This document shows positions 21,301 to 33,120 of a DNA stretch of 64,000 nt, one piece after another. The notes below the pieces were generated by a model. It ran no database searches, was not told the origin of the DNA, and saw only the letters and a list, made by a program, of their open reading frames with translations. The DNA lies in NCBI GenBank assembly GCA_037783415.1, contig JAZGTN010000007.1, forward strand, positions 6,469,501 to 6,533,500, in the 5' to 3' direction. Each line of letters begins with the position of its first letter. Position 1 is the stretch's first letter. This DNA is from Leptasterias polaris. Its lineage: Eukaryota; Echinodermata; Asteroidea; Forcipulatida; Asteriidae. The translations under genes were made by a program, and so were the position numbers.

Positions 21301-22330
21301 TTGCTGCTCTATCGATCTTTGCAATAGAATTTTTAAGAATATTTTATTTACCACAAAATTGAGGTTATCGTTATCAACCATGTGATTAAACAAAGCTTGA
21401 CAAAATCAGTTTGTAGAGACTTTACCAAACCTTCACGCTTTTTCTTATTGGTAAAAATGTCTAGATAATAAATGTGTTTTCTTTATTCTTGAACAAAGGT
21501 CAAATATCTTGACTTTTCTTAGCATGAAATTGATTATCACTTTCCCTTCTCAACTTTTCCCAATAGTTTGCATTATTGTTTAAAATTTCCTTAGTTAAAT
21601 TCTACGTCCTACAAAAATTAACCACTTAAATCACGTTTTTTATCACTGTAAACAAATCACGTGCTATGTATTTCTACTACCAACAGCCATTGTGCAGCTA
21701 AACAATCACATATACAAAGTACAATTAGAAAAAATACCATTTCAAAAAGACTTTTCTTCAACACTATGTTGAACATCTCTGATATTTGTTTTTTTCATCT
21801 AGATAATAACAATAATATGTTTTTAATTTCCAGTTCACATGTTTGAATTCTGCTTTGTAAACTAAAAACCACACCTTGATTTTTTTCAGTAAATAATAAT
21901 GCTGTTTTATCGATCTTTGTAATAATATCCTTAATAACAATTTCTTCACCACAAAACTGAGCTGGTTATTGGTATCAACCATGTGATTAAACAAAGCTTG
22001 ACAAAAGCAGTTTGTAGAGACTTTACCAAAACCTTCACGCTTGTTCTTATTGGCGGTAATGACTAGATAAAAAATGTGTTCTATTTATTCTTGAACAAAT
22101 GTCAAATCTCTTGACTTTTCTTAGCATGAAGCAGTCTTAGATTGTTAAACTGACTATCTGATTATCACTTTCTCTTCTCAACATTTCGCAATAGTTGACA
22201 TAATGTTTTAAAGTGTCTTAAGTTGAATTCTAAGTCCTACAAAAACTTTGATCACTTAAAATAATTATATCACTGTATACAGTTCATGTGTCATGTATCT
22301 CTACTACCAACGGCCATTGTGCACTTAAAC
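18325..22330. repeat. Degenerate tandem array, ~600-bp units and a 1.77-kb higher-order duplication
   Basis: A marker block (C-run-free TTCTTAAACAC, GTTGAACAT, CTGATA, then TTTTTGTCATCCAGATAA) recurs near 18330, 18610, 19405, 19985, 20607, 21170 and 21768. A second marker (ACAAAGCTTGACAAAA.CAGTTTGTA) recurs near 19630, 20210, 21390 and 21990. On top of this, 19039-20560 and 20806-22320 are a direct duplication offset by about 1767 bp. Small ORFs inside show no constraint. Each 1.77-kb unit also carries a tRNA-like SINE head (about 19080-19225 and 20845-20990). Confidence 0.75.
18810..19033. mobile_element. Palindromic MITE with an empty site in the duplicate
   Basis: Inverted arms of about 100 bp start ACACAATCAGTGAC on the left and end GTCGCTGATTGTGT on the right; GTGGGTATA, ATGTAAACAAACC and CATGACTGCTTCC occur in both arms. 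The paralogous position near 20802-20806 (GTTGCTGTTAATTCACAAC) lacks it, so the insertion came after the 1.77-kb duplication. The target is an AT-rich TTAAT-like site. Confidence 0.8.
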
Positions 22331-22640
22331 AATCACATTGTTTGAAATATAATAAACACTATCAATACACAACTGCAATAGTCACATACTATCACAATGC
22401 ATAATAATCATTCCTAGTTTGTACAAAATATTTGGTTTGAAATGATAACGATTTAAAAATTTTGTTGTTTTTGTTGCCTTTGATGCCAAGGTTGGTGTTT
22501 TGTTCTGCTTTTGAAATTATTTTTTGCAGTGATAACCTTTGAGTTCCAATGAAGGATCTGAGTTGGCATTTGTGTTACTTTCTGTATCTTGATGATGCAT
22601 TTCTTAGGAGTTATAATACATCTTCGTATTATGCAATCAA
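22331..22640. other. No feature identified
   Basis: AT-rich spacer between the tandem array and the FREP cluster. Confidence 0.4.
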
Positions 22641-22679
22641 AAGCTACTCCCTTTGGTTAGTATAACTATATAAAAGTGA

Positions 22680-22815
22680 ACAGAGGCAGCCATAAAACCA
22701 GTCACCTTCAAACTTCAACACATAATTACAATAATCTGCATCATTGTCAAGATCATTTTGTTGAGAATACGACCTCCAATGTAAACACGTCATTGGATCA
22801 CTCGCCTGTACCATG
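22680..22815 (-). pseudogene. Degenerate FReD fragment
   Basis: Aligned with the FREP copy at 23.5-24.1 kb, the minus strand retains a stretch equivalent to the calcium-site/tryptophan region (DLDNDADYC, then KFEGDWFYGC where functional copies have DQDNDA...C and GAWWY). Upstream, the FREP frame contains TGA stops, so this is a relic. A hydrophobic N-terminal extension in the same open frame (from 22883) does not belong to the family by sequence, though it would look like a signal anchor. Confidence 0.6.
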
Positions 22816-22942
22816 AGCAATATTATTAAAACTACAAAAAGTGTGTTTGATCTTACAATCAACAACAGAGCGAATACAAACAAATTAATCTTGAAACAAA
22901 ATCCTTGACCGCTTGTGTTAAAAGTTTTTTTTTAAGTTTTAA

Positions 22943-23310
22943 ACAGTGTTCAGTTGATTAAAAAAAGCCTAATGTTAATCTTTGTTTTCATAAAGGGAGA
23001 GTCTGAGTTGATGTTAATGATTTGCATTTTCTTGGGGAATTACTTAAAGCAGTGAAAATAACCTTTTAAGTTCCACAGATTAATCGATTCATGTTCCATG
23101 ATCCAACCCTTGGTAAGAGTTTGAGTTTATATTACTTGCCGTACTTTCATGCTGCATTTCTTGAGAGAGTAATACAATCCTTTCCAGCGATTCCACAGTA
23201 TTCCATAACCACCCGACACATCAGCCTGTTGGTAGTACTCACCATTCAGATTAGCATTAAAGCAATAAACATACCACCAGGCACCCTTGTAATCCTCCGC
23301 ACAGTTACGT
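22943..23310 (-). repeat. Tandem duplication unit of the FREP 3' end
   Basis: The interval 22943-23310 is repeated in direct orientation starting near 23316 (shared TTAAACAGTGTTCAGTTGAT, GGGAGAGTCTGAGTTGATGT). The unit comprises FREP 3' flank plus the last coding third. Its abrupt right edge at about 23310 is a recombination junction, as expected from unequal exchange between neighbouring FREP copies. Confidence 0.75.
23127..23310 (-). pseudogene. FReD C-terminal fragment (third FREP copy)
   Basis: The minus strand encodes about 60 residues of FReD C terminus in an open frame: NCAEDYKGAWWY, FNANLNGEYYQQADV, a variable loop, WKGLYYSLKKCSMKVRQVI, stop TAA at 23127-23129. It begins abruptly at the duplication junction, with no start codon, signal peptide, PAN module or N-terminal FReD. 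It is a truncated gene copy, not a functional gene. Confidence 0.8.
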
Positions 23311-23501
23311 CTTATTAAACAGTGTTCAGTTGATTAAAAAAGCCTAACGTTAATCTTTGTTTTCATAAAGGGAGAGTCTGAGTTGATGTTAATGATTTGC
23401 ATTTTCTTGGGAATTTCCTAAAAGCCGTGAAAATAACCTTTTCAGTTCCACAGATTAATCGATTCATGTTCCATGTTCCAACCCTTGGTAAGAGTTTGAG
23501 T

Positions 23502-24421
23502 TTATATTACTTGCCGTACTTTCATGCTGCATTTCTTGAGAGAGTAACGAGATCCTTTCCAGAGGTGCCACTGTATTCCCTTATAAATCGACACATCGCC
23601 CTGTTGGTAGTATTCACTATTCAGATTAGCACTAAAACAACTGTCAAACCACCAGGCACTCTTGTAACGCTCCGCACAATTAAAGGCCCGAGCATCATTG
23701 TCCTGGTCTTTTGTAGTGAATTGATCCCCATTATGACGTGACATTGAATCTCCGGCTGTACTCTGAGCATCATATGAACGAGTGTACTTGTCACCTGTAA
23801 CAGCAAACTCACCATAAGAAGCCCAAGCTGTTTCCGACTCCCAACCTTCCATATCTACTCTGAGTTGCCATTGTCCTGATCCAGTAAGGTCACGCAGGAT
23901 ATCATTCCCCAACCAGAACTCATTCTGTAGATCACCAAACCCAGATTGGTATTCGGCCCAGTTACGGTAAAAGTCAACAGAGCCATCTTGTCTCCTCTGG
24001 AACACGATCCAGCCTCCTCCATCTGTCTCCATATCACAGTAAACCTGTAACCCATCAGTCAGACTTGCAGGAAAGATGGTGTATAAACCATTGATGCGGT
24101 AATCAGCTTGATACAACAGTTGGCATCATAGTAGGCACTCCCTGGAATATCAACAAAGTCATCAGGGTTGAGAGCTCTGCTGGCATTATTCAACATACAA
24201 GTGTGTCGTATGGTGTTATAGTTGAATGATGCACACTGTGGATCCATAGAGCAGTCTCGCCCACAGATCACGGGAGAAGATACAGTCTTCCACTGAAACA
24301 CATGATTCAGTAAGGCTCGATTTTCAGCCAAGTAGAACGTTTCGATGAACCGCCGCTGGTTCGCACTCTGGCAGGTTTGTACCATCAAAATCAGAAACAA
24401 GATTGTAATGATAAGTTCCAT
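23502..24421 (-). pseudogene. Second FREP copy (PAN + FReD), frameshifted by a deletion
   Basis: The start ATG at 24421 opens a signal peptide (MELIITILFLILMVQTCQS) and PAN module (VICGRDCSMDPQCASFNY) nearly identical to the 500-1489 gene. After YYDAN a deletion of about 55 bp relative to the intact gene removes the linker and the first FReD cysteine, and shifts the frame; reading on gives a stop at 24059-24061. The remaining FReD is fully open in the other frame (from about 24116 to the TAA at 23502): GGGWIVFQRRQDGSVDFYR, FWLGND, DQDNDARAFNC, WKGSRYSLKKCSMKVRQVI. There is also a 9-bp in-frame deletion before SYDAQST. As it stands, it can make only a short PAN-only secreted product. Confidence 0.8.
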
Positions 24422-24599
24422 GATGAATGTTCGTGGATCCTGTCTTCAATAAATGTATCAGAGAGAAAATCTCGTAGTTTCCCTCCTTAACTGTATTAGT
24501 GGTAACATTGTCCTAACACTGACTGTTAGTCTTCGACACAGATTATCAATGTCAGATCAAATGAACCAAAGCTTTGGTCGCAAGCAATTTTAATGCAGT

Positions 24600-24650
24600 A
24601 AGCTCCACCCATTGACGTCACCGTTTCCACAGCAATGAGATATAAGCAAA
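24600..24650 (-). promoter_or_regulatory. Conserved promoter block of the second FREP
   Basis: TGACGTCA at 24613-24620 and TATA-like GCTTATATCTC (about 24637-24647) keep the order and spacing seen upstream of the intact copy. The region 24440-24680 aligns with 1500-1760 with small indels. Confidence 0.45.
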
Positions 24651-24699
24651 CCACCAAAACAAAAGCTTCAAAAAACAAACGCCCACATCATCTGTGGCA

Positions 24700-27600
24700 G
24701 GTTACGTTTAGGTGAATTGTTCTCTGTCATGATTATTAAGTTAATTATGCCCTGCCGGCGAAGCAAGCCGAAGGGGCATATAGTGTTTGCCTTGTCCTTC
24801 CGTGTGCTTGTGTGTGTGCGCATGGAAATGTTTTACATTTTGATACAATCACACAACGCACACAAAAATGTATTAGCCAAGCTAAGTACGTTTGCTTGCG
24901 ACAACATTTTAAAACATGCATTATTCATGTTTTTCTATGACAAAATCCCCCACAAACGCCGCACCCTGTTGGTTCTTCCGCAACTGAGCTGGAAAAAAAT
25001 TCGCTACCGGCGAACACAACTCGATTAGTAAGAACAGTACATTTAAGTTGCTCCACACTACACCAAAAACAGGTGTATGACATACTTTAAACCACCACAC
25101 ACGACTTGAACCTTACCCGTACGTCTAAAAAACACGACCAAGTATAACATTATCGTCAAGATGTCGAAAACCCGCCGAAATAAAAGAACGAACTTGATTG
25201 AACCCAAACATTTACTGAAACTCGATACCTTTTCCTTCCGCATTCTGAATCTAAACAGGACGCCGAACACTTTTCAGTATTTTCCGAAATTTCGGCATTC
25301 AGATGGAATACACAAATTAGGATTAATGGACACCCAAACCTCTTAATTGATGAAACGTTAATAATGAATTATCCACTACAAGAATATAATGAAAATGCCA
25401 ACATAAATCCATTAATCTCTTTAAAAAAATAACACAAACTATCCATCAACTATTGTTTTAATATCAAACCCGTTAAAACATCAGCAAACGGTATGATACA
25501 CAGTTTACTCTGCAATTGGGAATTTGGAAGGATCTAAAAAATAATTCTCTGTGGTCTCCCGTAAAAAAATAAAAAAATCAATAGAATCATTTGTCAACTT
25601 TTTCCCGTAGCATTCTGACAAAAAGACACATTTTTGACAGGCAGCCTTGTTTGCCAATTCAATATTTCAACGGCTATTTGAGTATACACAACTCAAGTAT
25701 TCACTCAGCGTCCAAATACATGGGCTTACAAAATGTTACTACCTAAACAGCCGTAGGCTTAACAACAACAGAATAGTCTAAGAGGTTTCAGATTCCGGGG
25801 TAAAATCTTACGAAAAGTACATGGTATTAATCTTTTTTGTTGGAAAGTCTTGCAGATTTTATGGCCAATTGTGGATTTGGTAGTAAAGGGGGTGTCCTTG
25901 ATTCCCACCATTTACAAACATGGGTGTGTGTACTGTGTTGACGAATTGAGCCACTCAGTTTTACCTAACCAGTACAACACCGATCACTCAAGGGCCATCA
26001 TGTCACACGGGGTATCAATACAGAAAACCAGGTCTAGGCATTCTCCGTGATGAAAAACAAACCTTGTTTAAATTATAACTGAGATTCATTGGACATTTTA
26101 GTGAGACACTGTTACAGCAAGTGGATTGGTTGTGACAGTGACTGCCTCCAAAATGGCCACCTCAAAACTGCCTTATGTGACAAAGGCCTTTAGATACTTT
26201 TTCGTTACTCACCCCCAACCGGAAGACAGATCATCAAACTCAGGAGTGGCCAGCGTCTCAGAAGTCCCTTTCGTTTTCTCACGGCAACCATTTTACTTCG
26301 TAATCCAAACTAACCGCTTGTAGTTTCTAGATTTCCCACCCTGTCCAAGTCACCATAAAAAGACACCCAAGCTGTGTAAATGAAACAAGTTGAACACTGA
26401 GCAAAACCTTTGGGATATATCGATTGTAAAGTTGAAACAGCACTTTGTTGTATAACTCTCTGAGCTGGGGCTAAAAGCGAGACAGTTCGTGCACGATGTC
26501 AGACTCTTTCACAATGCCCAGTTACGAATTCCCAATTGGTCAAGGTATTCACAGCTGTATCTAATTAGTATTATGAACGTTGTCAGATGGTACATTCCCC
26601 CAATCAAGAAGGCAGAGTATCAAGGTGTGGAAAGTTCAAATTAGCGGATTCTTTTCACATAATGTTATATATTTAAAGGTATTTTATAGGATTGTTAGAA
26701 CTGACAAAGTAGTCGCAGACAGTGTTCATGCTTTGTGTGATCAACCATAATTTGTGTCCATACCTGAAAAAGCAAACTTATGAAAACTAAGGCTTAATCT
26801 GTTGTGCGAGTCAGGATAAAATAGTGAAAAACCTAGCACAATTTTCAGCATGTAAACATATCTTTAATTCTGGTTGTAACAACTTATATCAGCGGCTGCG
26901 TTTTTTTTTTTTTTCGTTTTTTTTTCAGATACAGTTAATTGAATATATAACTTCAATTTAGAGAGAGATATTCACACGAATAATTATGGTTCTGGTTTGA
27001 AATTAGTAAGCTTTCAGACTAAAATTAAACAATGGTGTTTGTATCCTTACCGATTCTGTATAATACCTTTAAATAAAATGTAAGTAATTCGCCAATCGTA
27101 TCAGCTTAATGACTTTGTTCGTATCCGGACAACGTTGATTAACGCTGCAATGATGTGCACAGAGTGTTTGGCTTACGAGCACCATTCAATACTTGAGCTG
27201 ATCGGCCATTCTGATCGATCAGGGATTAACGGTAATGCACTATAAGGCACTCTGACAACGGCACAGCTAAACACAAAACAATATCGATTGGTTTGGGACC
27301 GTTCGTCTTCATTTACAAGAATGTGTGTTTGTGTTTGTTTTTCTTAATGTAAAAGGCCGAGGACATTTTGAACACATTTGTTGAATTGAACCGAGTTGAA
27401 TTGAGGCTACTGTGTTCACGAACTGTACGCAGTACTGGGGTATCCAAACGCGTGATAGTTGTATACAGCAGTCTCTTTTCAAGTAAATATTCTATACGCT
27501 CAAGGAAAAGGTTAGGGCTGATTGTCGTAAACTATTATACACACATTGGATGCATATCAGTACAATATAACTGTTCATTTTTACGAGGCTAAGCCGAATG
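24700..27600. other. Intergenic, repeat fragments only
   Basis: Short ORFs are unconvincing. Seen: a repeat-like GC-richer patch at 24750-24810, and the 26030-26160 partner of the repeat at 7675-7800. A T-run lies at 26900-26930. Nothing else was recognised. Confidence 0.45.
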
Positions 27601-27639
27601 ATAGGGAACAGTCAAGATTTCTACGCTTAAGGCCTGTGG

Positions 27640-29724
27640 GAGGCCATTGAAAAAAAAAAAGTATAATCGAAAGCAAACAAACAAACACCCAACAAACAAA
27701 CAAACAAACAAACAAGCAATCAAAACAAAAACGTACAATAAATCACTCAAATATAAAGAATTTACAGTTTACACACACATAAACAATTAAAAACCAGAAC
27801 AAAAAGGCGAAATGCATTCCCATCACTCTTGCACCGCCAGACCTTGCTGAAAAGAAGTTTCGTTTTCAAGACTATTGCAGTAACACACTTGAACCGAATT
27901 TCAAATTAAAAAGATATTCGTCCTTTTCGTTAATGTTGTCACTGAATAACACAAAATTCAGGTTCAGACGTAATAAGTCCCTAGGGAACAATTAATGCCT
28001 CTCGTTAACGTCTACCGGTAATTTGTTATGGCGATTGTTTTTTATAAAGATGAACACAATAGTTTTTTTGAAGGCTTTTTAATTACATGGCATCAAATGC
28101 TCGTACTAATTAATTGCTAAAGTCATTAGTGTTTGACAGTATCATCATGATGAAAGAAAATTATATTTTTGGCTACAAAATGAGCGCGGTCGTTAAAGAG
28201 AGCTTAATTATGTCATCATAGTTAGCGTTGACATTTAACAAGGTAACCTTTTAGCCGACAACAGGTTCATTTTCCACGTATTTTTTCATTGTTTGTAATT
28301 TTAAAATTATTTTAAAGCTTAAAATTGTCATTAGAGTCCGAAAATTGCTATCACAACATGACTTCAAAGCGCCAACATTTTACTTTTGACCATCTCCTCC
28401 TCCAAATTTTTACAAACATGCTCCAGAATTTACTACTCAATCTTATTTTTCTAGGCCAACCGTTTAAAAATGATAGCAGTATGACGCATATTTTATCATT
28501 TTGAGGTTCAAGGGATAACTAAAATCTACCCCTCCTCTTCTTGCATTGTTTGTGCAGCAAAGGATAAATAAATATATCCCTTCCACACCTTTCGGCTAGG
28601 TTTGAGTAACGAGGGATACAACATTCTATCCTCTCCTCTTTTCGGCTAGATTTGATCAGCAAATGATACACAGTACTATCCCTCCTCTTTTTTGCTGGGT
28701 TTGAGGAACAAGGGAATGATGCACATTTATATCCCCATCTTATTTTAGCTGGGTTTGAGGAACAAGGGATAACAACTTTTTTCCCTTACTTAAATTATTA
28801 CCACCACTTGAACCACAAACAAATTCATTTTTTCTCAGCTTTCCCAATAATGAAGTATACATTGTAAATAAAAAGGTGTGTGTATTTTTCTGGAAAACAA
28901 AATGTGGTAAATTGTTTTGCTAACAAAAAGGAATAAATCAAAAGACTCTTAAAAGTATTTTTTTAACTGAACCAGATTCTTACTTACTGTTCATCAAGCA
29001 ATATTTTATGGAGAAAAGCAGTATGATTTAAAATTTTTGAAGACAACCTTTTAAAAAGTTGCTAAGTATTAACCCCCCCAAAAAAATTAAAAAATAAATA
29101 AAAAATTTATAAAATAATGTGAAAAATGAAAAAATCTTAGTTTAAAATAAAGATGTTCACTGGACCGCCCAGCTGCCCTAAGCGATGCACCGTAACATGC
29201 TTTATGAGGAATTACGCTCACCAGCTTGTGTTGGTAAAACAAGAGTAAACCCGAATCGATTATATAGGCCAATCGATTATATAGAACCTTTTACTTTCCC
29301 CCTTTACAGTTGACTTTAAAATTATGTTTTGATAGCAATTTTCGGACTTTAATGACAGTTTGAAGCAGCTGTACATTTGAAGAAAAAGGGGAAAACACAA
29401 AATAATATTAATAATAATAATAAACCTGTTAGTGGCTACATAAAAGTTACCTTCACAGTTGACTTGTTAATGTTAACGATAATGTTGATGAAATAATTTA
29501 GCTCTTGCCAACAACACACTCATTTGTAGACAGATAGGGTCATTTCCTTTCATCACCATAATATTGTCAAAAACTAATGACTGAGCAATTTATCAGTGTG
29601 AGCATTTGATGGCTGTAAAAGCCTTCAACATTATTGTGTTCATCCTGGAACGAAATAACTGCCATAAAAAATACCGATAGCCGTTAACGAGAAGCATAAT
29701 AATTGTTCCCTAGGGACTTACCAC
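27640..29724. mobile_element. Long-inverted-repeat (foldback-like) element, copy 1
   Basis: The left arm (about 27845-28370) returns as the complement at about 29300-29724. Paired blocks are AGTCCCTAGGGAACAATTA versus TAATAATTGTTCCCTAGGGA, the GCTCGTACTAATTAATTGC region versus its complement near 29590, and GAGTCCGAAAATTGCTATCA versus TAGCAATTTTCGGACT. The centre (28500-28790) is a degenerate ~62-bp minisatellite (TTCGGCTAGGTTTGAG, then GGGATA). The right end is cut at the CCCTAGGGACTTACC junction. Poly-purine (CAAA)n sequence at 27660-27720 precedes the arm, as in copy 3. There is no transposase ORF. Confidence 0.7.
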
Positions 29725-30110
29725 TGTTTGGTTGCTACGTCCCTGTTGTACGTTGTCAGCACCTACTTATAAGTTTATTTCCACAGGTTAAGAGAGGTTT
29801 GTTTCGCATATTTTCAAACGATTTTATAAAATTTAAATGACGTTGTTAGCATGTGCCCGGGTTAATATAAGCATAGTTGTTTGCTTAATTTACTAATGAA
29901 TTAAGTTTTATAACTTAGTTTCATCCACAATTGACAATTGAACTACCGATTTTGTACACAAATGATGCTGGCAGAGTATTTTTCAAACCAAGTCACATTC
30001 CCATAAACCAAGACTTAAATGGGAAATGACAAGTTCCCAACTCACTTTACGCACATAGGCCTAAAAAACATATAATATTAATGGTCAAAACGTCAGGCAT
30101 TCAGGTGTAT
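29725..30110. repeat. Segment duplicated at 40480-41140 (MITE-free copy)
   Basis: The sequence from GGTTGCTACGTCCCTGTTGT through CAAACCAAGTCACA matches 40488-41129, except that the latter is split by a 368-bp MITE. Here the uninterrupted target TTTAAA is at 29832-29837. Confidence 0.8.
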
Positions 30111-30287
30111 ATATTTTTGTGTTTATTCTTCGGGTTGGTATAGCAATTTGTGACGGCAAATTTTATGTTCTTATTATAACATTGTACCTCGTCTAAAAAT
30201 CAGCACGAAGTTTTTGTTTAACTGCATTAAAGCGACTGCTAATGAAGGTTACATTAAACACCAATAAGTGAGCCCCTTAAATTAATC

Positions 30288-31900
30288 ACCAATAAGAGTC
30301 CGAAAATTGCTATCACAACATGACTTTAAAGCGCCAAAATTTTACTTTTGACCATCTCCTCCTCCAAATTTTTACAAACATGCTCCAGAATTTACTACTC
30401 AATCTTATTTTTCTAGGCCAACCGTTTAAAAATGATAGCAGTATGACGCATATTTTATCATATTTGAGGTTCAAGGGGTAACTAAAATCTACCCCTCCTC
30501 TTTTTGCATTGTTTGTGCAGCAAAGGATAAATAAATATATCCCTTCCACACCTTTCGGCTAGGTTTGAGTAACGAGGGATACAACATTCTATCCTCTCCT
30601 CTTTTCGGCTAGATTTGATCAGCAAAGGATACACAGTACTATCCCTCCTCTTTTTGGCTGGGTTTGAGGAACAAGGGAATGATGCACATTTATATCCCCA
30701 TCTTATTTCGGCTGGGTTTGGGAAACAAGGGATAACAACATTTATTCCCTCCACTTGAACCACAAACAAATTCATTTTTTCTCAGCTTTCCCAATAATGA
30801 AGTATTCATTGTAAATAAAAAGGTGTGTGTATTTTTCTTTGATATCATAGTGCAATAATAGTTTGGAAAACAAAATGCAGTAAATTGTTTTGCTAACAAA
30901 AAGGTATAAATCAAAAGACTGTTAAAAGTATTTTTTTCAAATGCACCAGATTCTTACTTTGTTCCTCCAGCAATATTTTATGGTGAAAAACAGCATCAAT
31001 TTAACATTTTGAAAACAACTTCTTAAAAAGTTGCTATATATTACCCCCCCCCCCCCCCAGAAAAAAACAAAACAAAACAAAACGGTGAAAAATGAACAAT
31101 TGTAGTTAAACAAGGACTATGTTCTCTGGACCGCTTGATGCACCGCTTGATGCACCGTATACATGCTGTATGAGGAATTACAATCACCAGCTTGTGTTGG
31201 TAAACAAAAAGTAACCCCGAAATAAAATTAGACATCATTAGCAGGCGTTGGTCTAATTAAGGGCAATCGATTATATAGGTCCTTATTACTTTACCCCTTC
31301 ACAGTTGACTAAAAATTCATGTTTTGGTAGCAATTTTCGGACATAATGATAATTTTAAGCTGTACATTTGAAGAAAAAATAAAAAATAAAAAGGGGAAAC
31401 AAAATTTGTAATAATAATAATAAACCTGTCAGTGGCTAAAAAGGTTAACTTCACAGTTGACTTGTTAATGTGAACGCTAATGCTGATGAAATAATTATTT
31501 TAGCTCTTGCCAACGGCACACCCATTTGTAAACATTGTCAAAAACTAATGACTGAGCAATTAATCAGTGTGAGCATTTGATGGCTGTAAAAGCCTACAAC
31601 AATAGTGTGTGCATCCTGGAACAAATTAATAATTACCATACAAATTACCGGTAAGCGTTAACGAGAGGCATTAATTGTTCCCTAGGGACTTATATCACTT
31701 CTAAACCTGAAGTAATATGTTTTTCTATGACAATATGAACGAAAATTGCACGTAAATAACAAGCCTTAGATATCTTATGATATTTGAGCTACGATATTAG
31801 TAATTTACTGCAAGAGCCTTGACAACTAAACACTTATTCGGCAAGCTCGAGCTGTGCAGAAAAGATTGGGATAGGGTGTGAAAATACTTATACCAAATTG
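30288..31900. mobile_element. Foldback-like element, copy 2 (left arm missing)
   Basis: Begins inside the left arm at GAGTCCGAAAATTGCTATCA, carries the ~62-bp minisatellite centre (30480-30760) and a complete right arm. The right arm continues beyond the CCCTAGGGACTTATATC junction through GTAATTTACTGCAAGAGCC to about 31870, showing how far the family's arm really extends. Confidence 0.7.
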
Positions 31901-32095
31901 GCCTTCGGACCATGATGGAGTAAGCAATGGGTAGACTATGGTCACATTAAATTAAGGAAGATGGGGGAAGACCCCGTCTTCCTCTATAATGCAGGGCAAA
32001 CAACCCAAACTATAGTAGATTTAGACCACTGAACACACTGCGCATCACACAAGATCGTCTCGACTACGTCGGGATGCCAAAAAAAACCAAAAAAT
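31900..32095. repeat. Duplicated segment next to foldback copy 2
   Basis: Shares CGGACCATGATGGAGTAAGC and a GGTCAC...TTAA...GGAAGA stretch with 35180-35300, right of copy 4. Then it carries the word GATCGTCTCGACTACGTCGG, also found near 35670 and 40065. Confidence 0.6.
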
Positions 32096-33120
32096 ACAAA
32101 CACAGATTGTATAAAATCGAAAGCAAACAAATAAACAAACAAGCCAAAAAAAACAAAAAAAAAAAAAAACTAAATCACTCAAAAATTAAGAATTTACACA
32201 AACATACAACAATACACCGTTCCATTAAGCCACGCCCATTTCTCTTTGACCAATCACAACCGCGAAATCTGATCACCATTTGAGCCGTTTGGTGATCTTT
32301 GCACTAATGGTGATCGGGTTTCGCGGCTGTGATTAGTCAACTCATAAGGAGGCGGGGCTTAATGGATCGGTCTATTAAAATCCAAACACAAAAGTGAAAT
32401 GCATCCCCATCACAGTTTACCTCATGAGTTTGCTGAAAATATGTTAGTTTTCAAGACTCTTGCAGTAAAGTACTTGAATCGTTGTTCAAATTTCAAAAGT
32501 ATACGTAAGGGGTGTTATTCACGTGGAATGTTCGTCCTTTCTGTTAATGTCGTCATTGAATAACACAAAGTTTCAGGTTCAGACGTAATAAGTCCCTAGG
32601 GAACAATTAATGCCTCTCGTTGACGTCTACCGGTTATTTGTATTGCGATTATTTGTTAAAAGGATTTTGAAGGCTTTTAATTACATGGCATCAAATGCTT
32701 GTACTTATTAATTGCTAAAGTCATTAGTGTTTGACAGTATCATCATGATGAAAGAAAATTATATTTTTGGCTACAAGATGAGCGAAGTCGTTTAAGAGAG
32801 CTAAATTATTTCATCATCATTACCATTAATATTTAATAAGTCAACTGTAAAGGTAACCTTTTAGCCACTAACAAGTTCTTTTCTTACGGTATTATGAACT
32901 TATTATTTTTCAACTTTACAGCTTAAAGATGTCATTATAGTCTGAAAATTGCTATCACAACCAGACTTCAAAGCAACAAATTTTATTGTTGAACATTTTC
33001 TCCTCCAAATTTTGACAAACATGCTTCAGATTTTATGAATCAATCTTACTTTTCTAGGCCGACCATTAAAAAAATGATAGCAGTATAGCGCACATTTTGT
33101 CATTATTTGAGGTTCAAATG
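32095..33120. mobile_element. Foldback-like element, copy 3 (left part only)
   Basis: Aligns with copy 1 from its (CAAA)n leader (TCGAAAGCAAACAAA) through the left arm, then stops within the interior at about 33120, where copy 4 begins. It contains a nested palindromic insertion at 32216-32371. Confidence 0.65.
32216..32371. mobile_element. Nested 156-bp palindromic MITE
   Basis: Ends are ACCGTTCCATTAAGCCACGCC and the complement of ACCGATCCATTAAGCCCCGCC. Arms of about 60 bp include AATCACA.CCGCGAAA and TGATCACCATT on both sides. Copy 1 lacks it at the equivalent site (about 27785-27795), which defines the insertion. Confidence 0.75.

Noticed and set aside
22644..22883. 79-residue signal-bearing mini-protein
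   Set aside because: Its C-terminal half aligns with FReD in a different frame from the family frame, which has stops; more likely a relic.
24717..25028. 103-residue plus-strand frame
   Set aside because: Starts in repeat-like sequence and has no family resemblance.
30482..30775. 97-residue minus-strand frame with repeated NPA-like units
   Set aside because: It lies in the minisatellite core of the foldback element; the equivalent frames in the other copies are broken.
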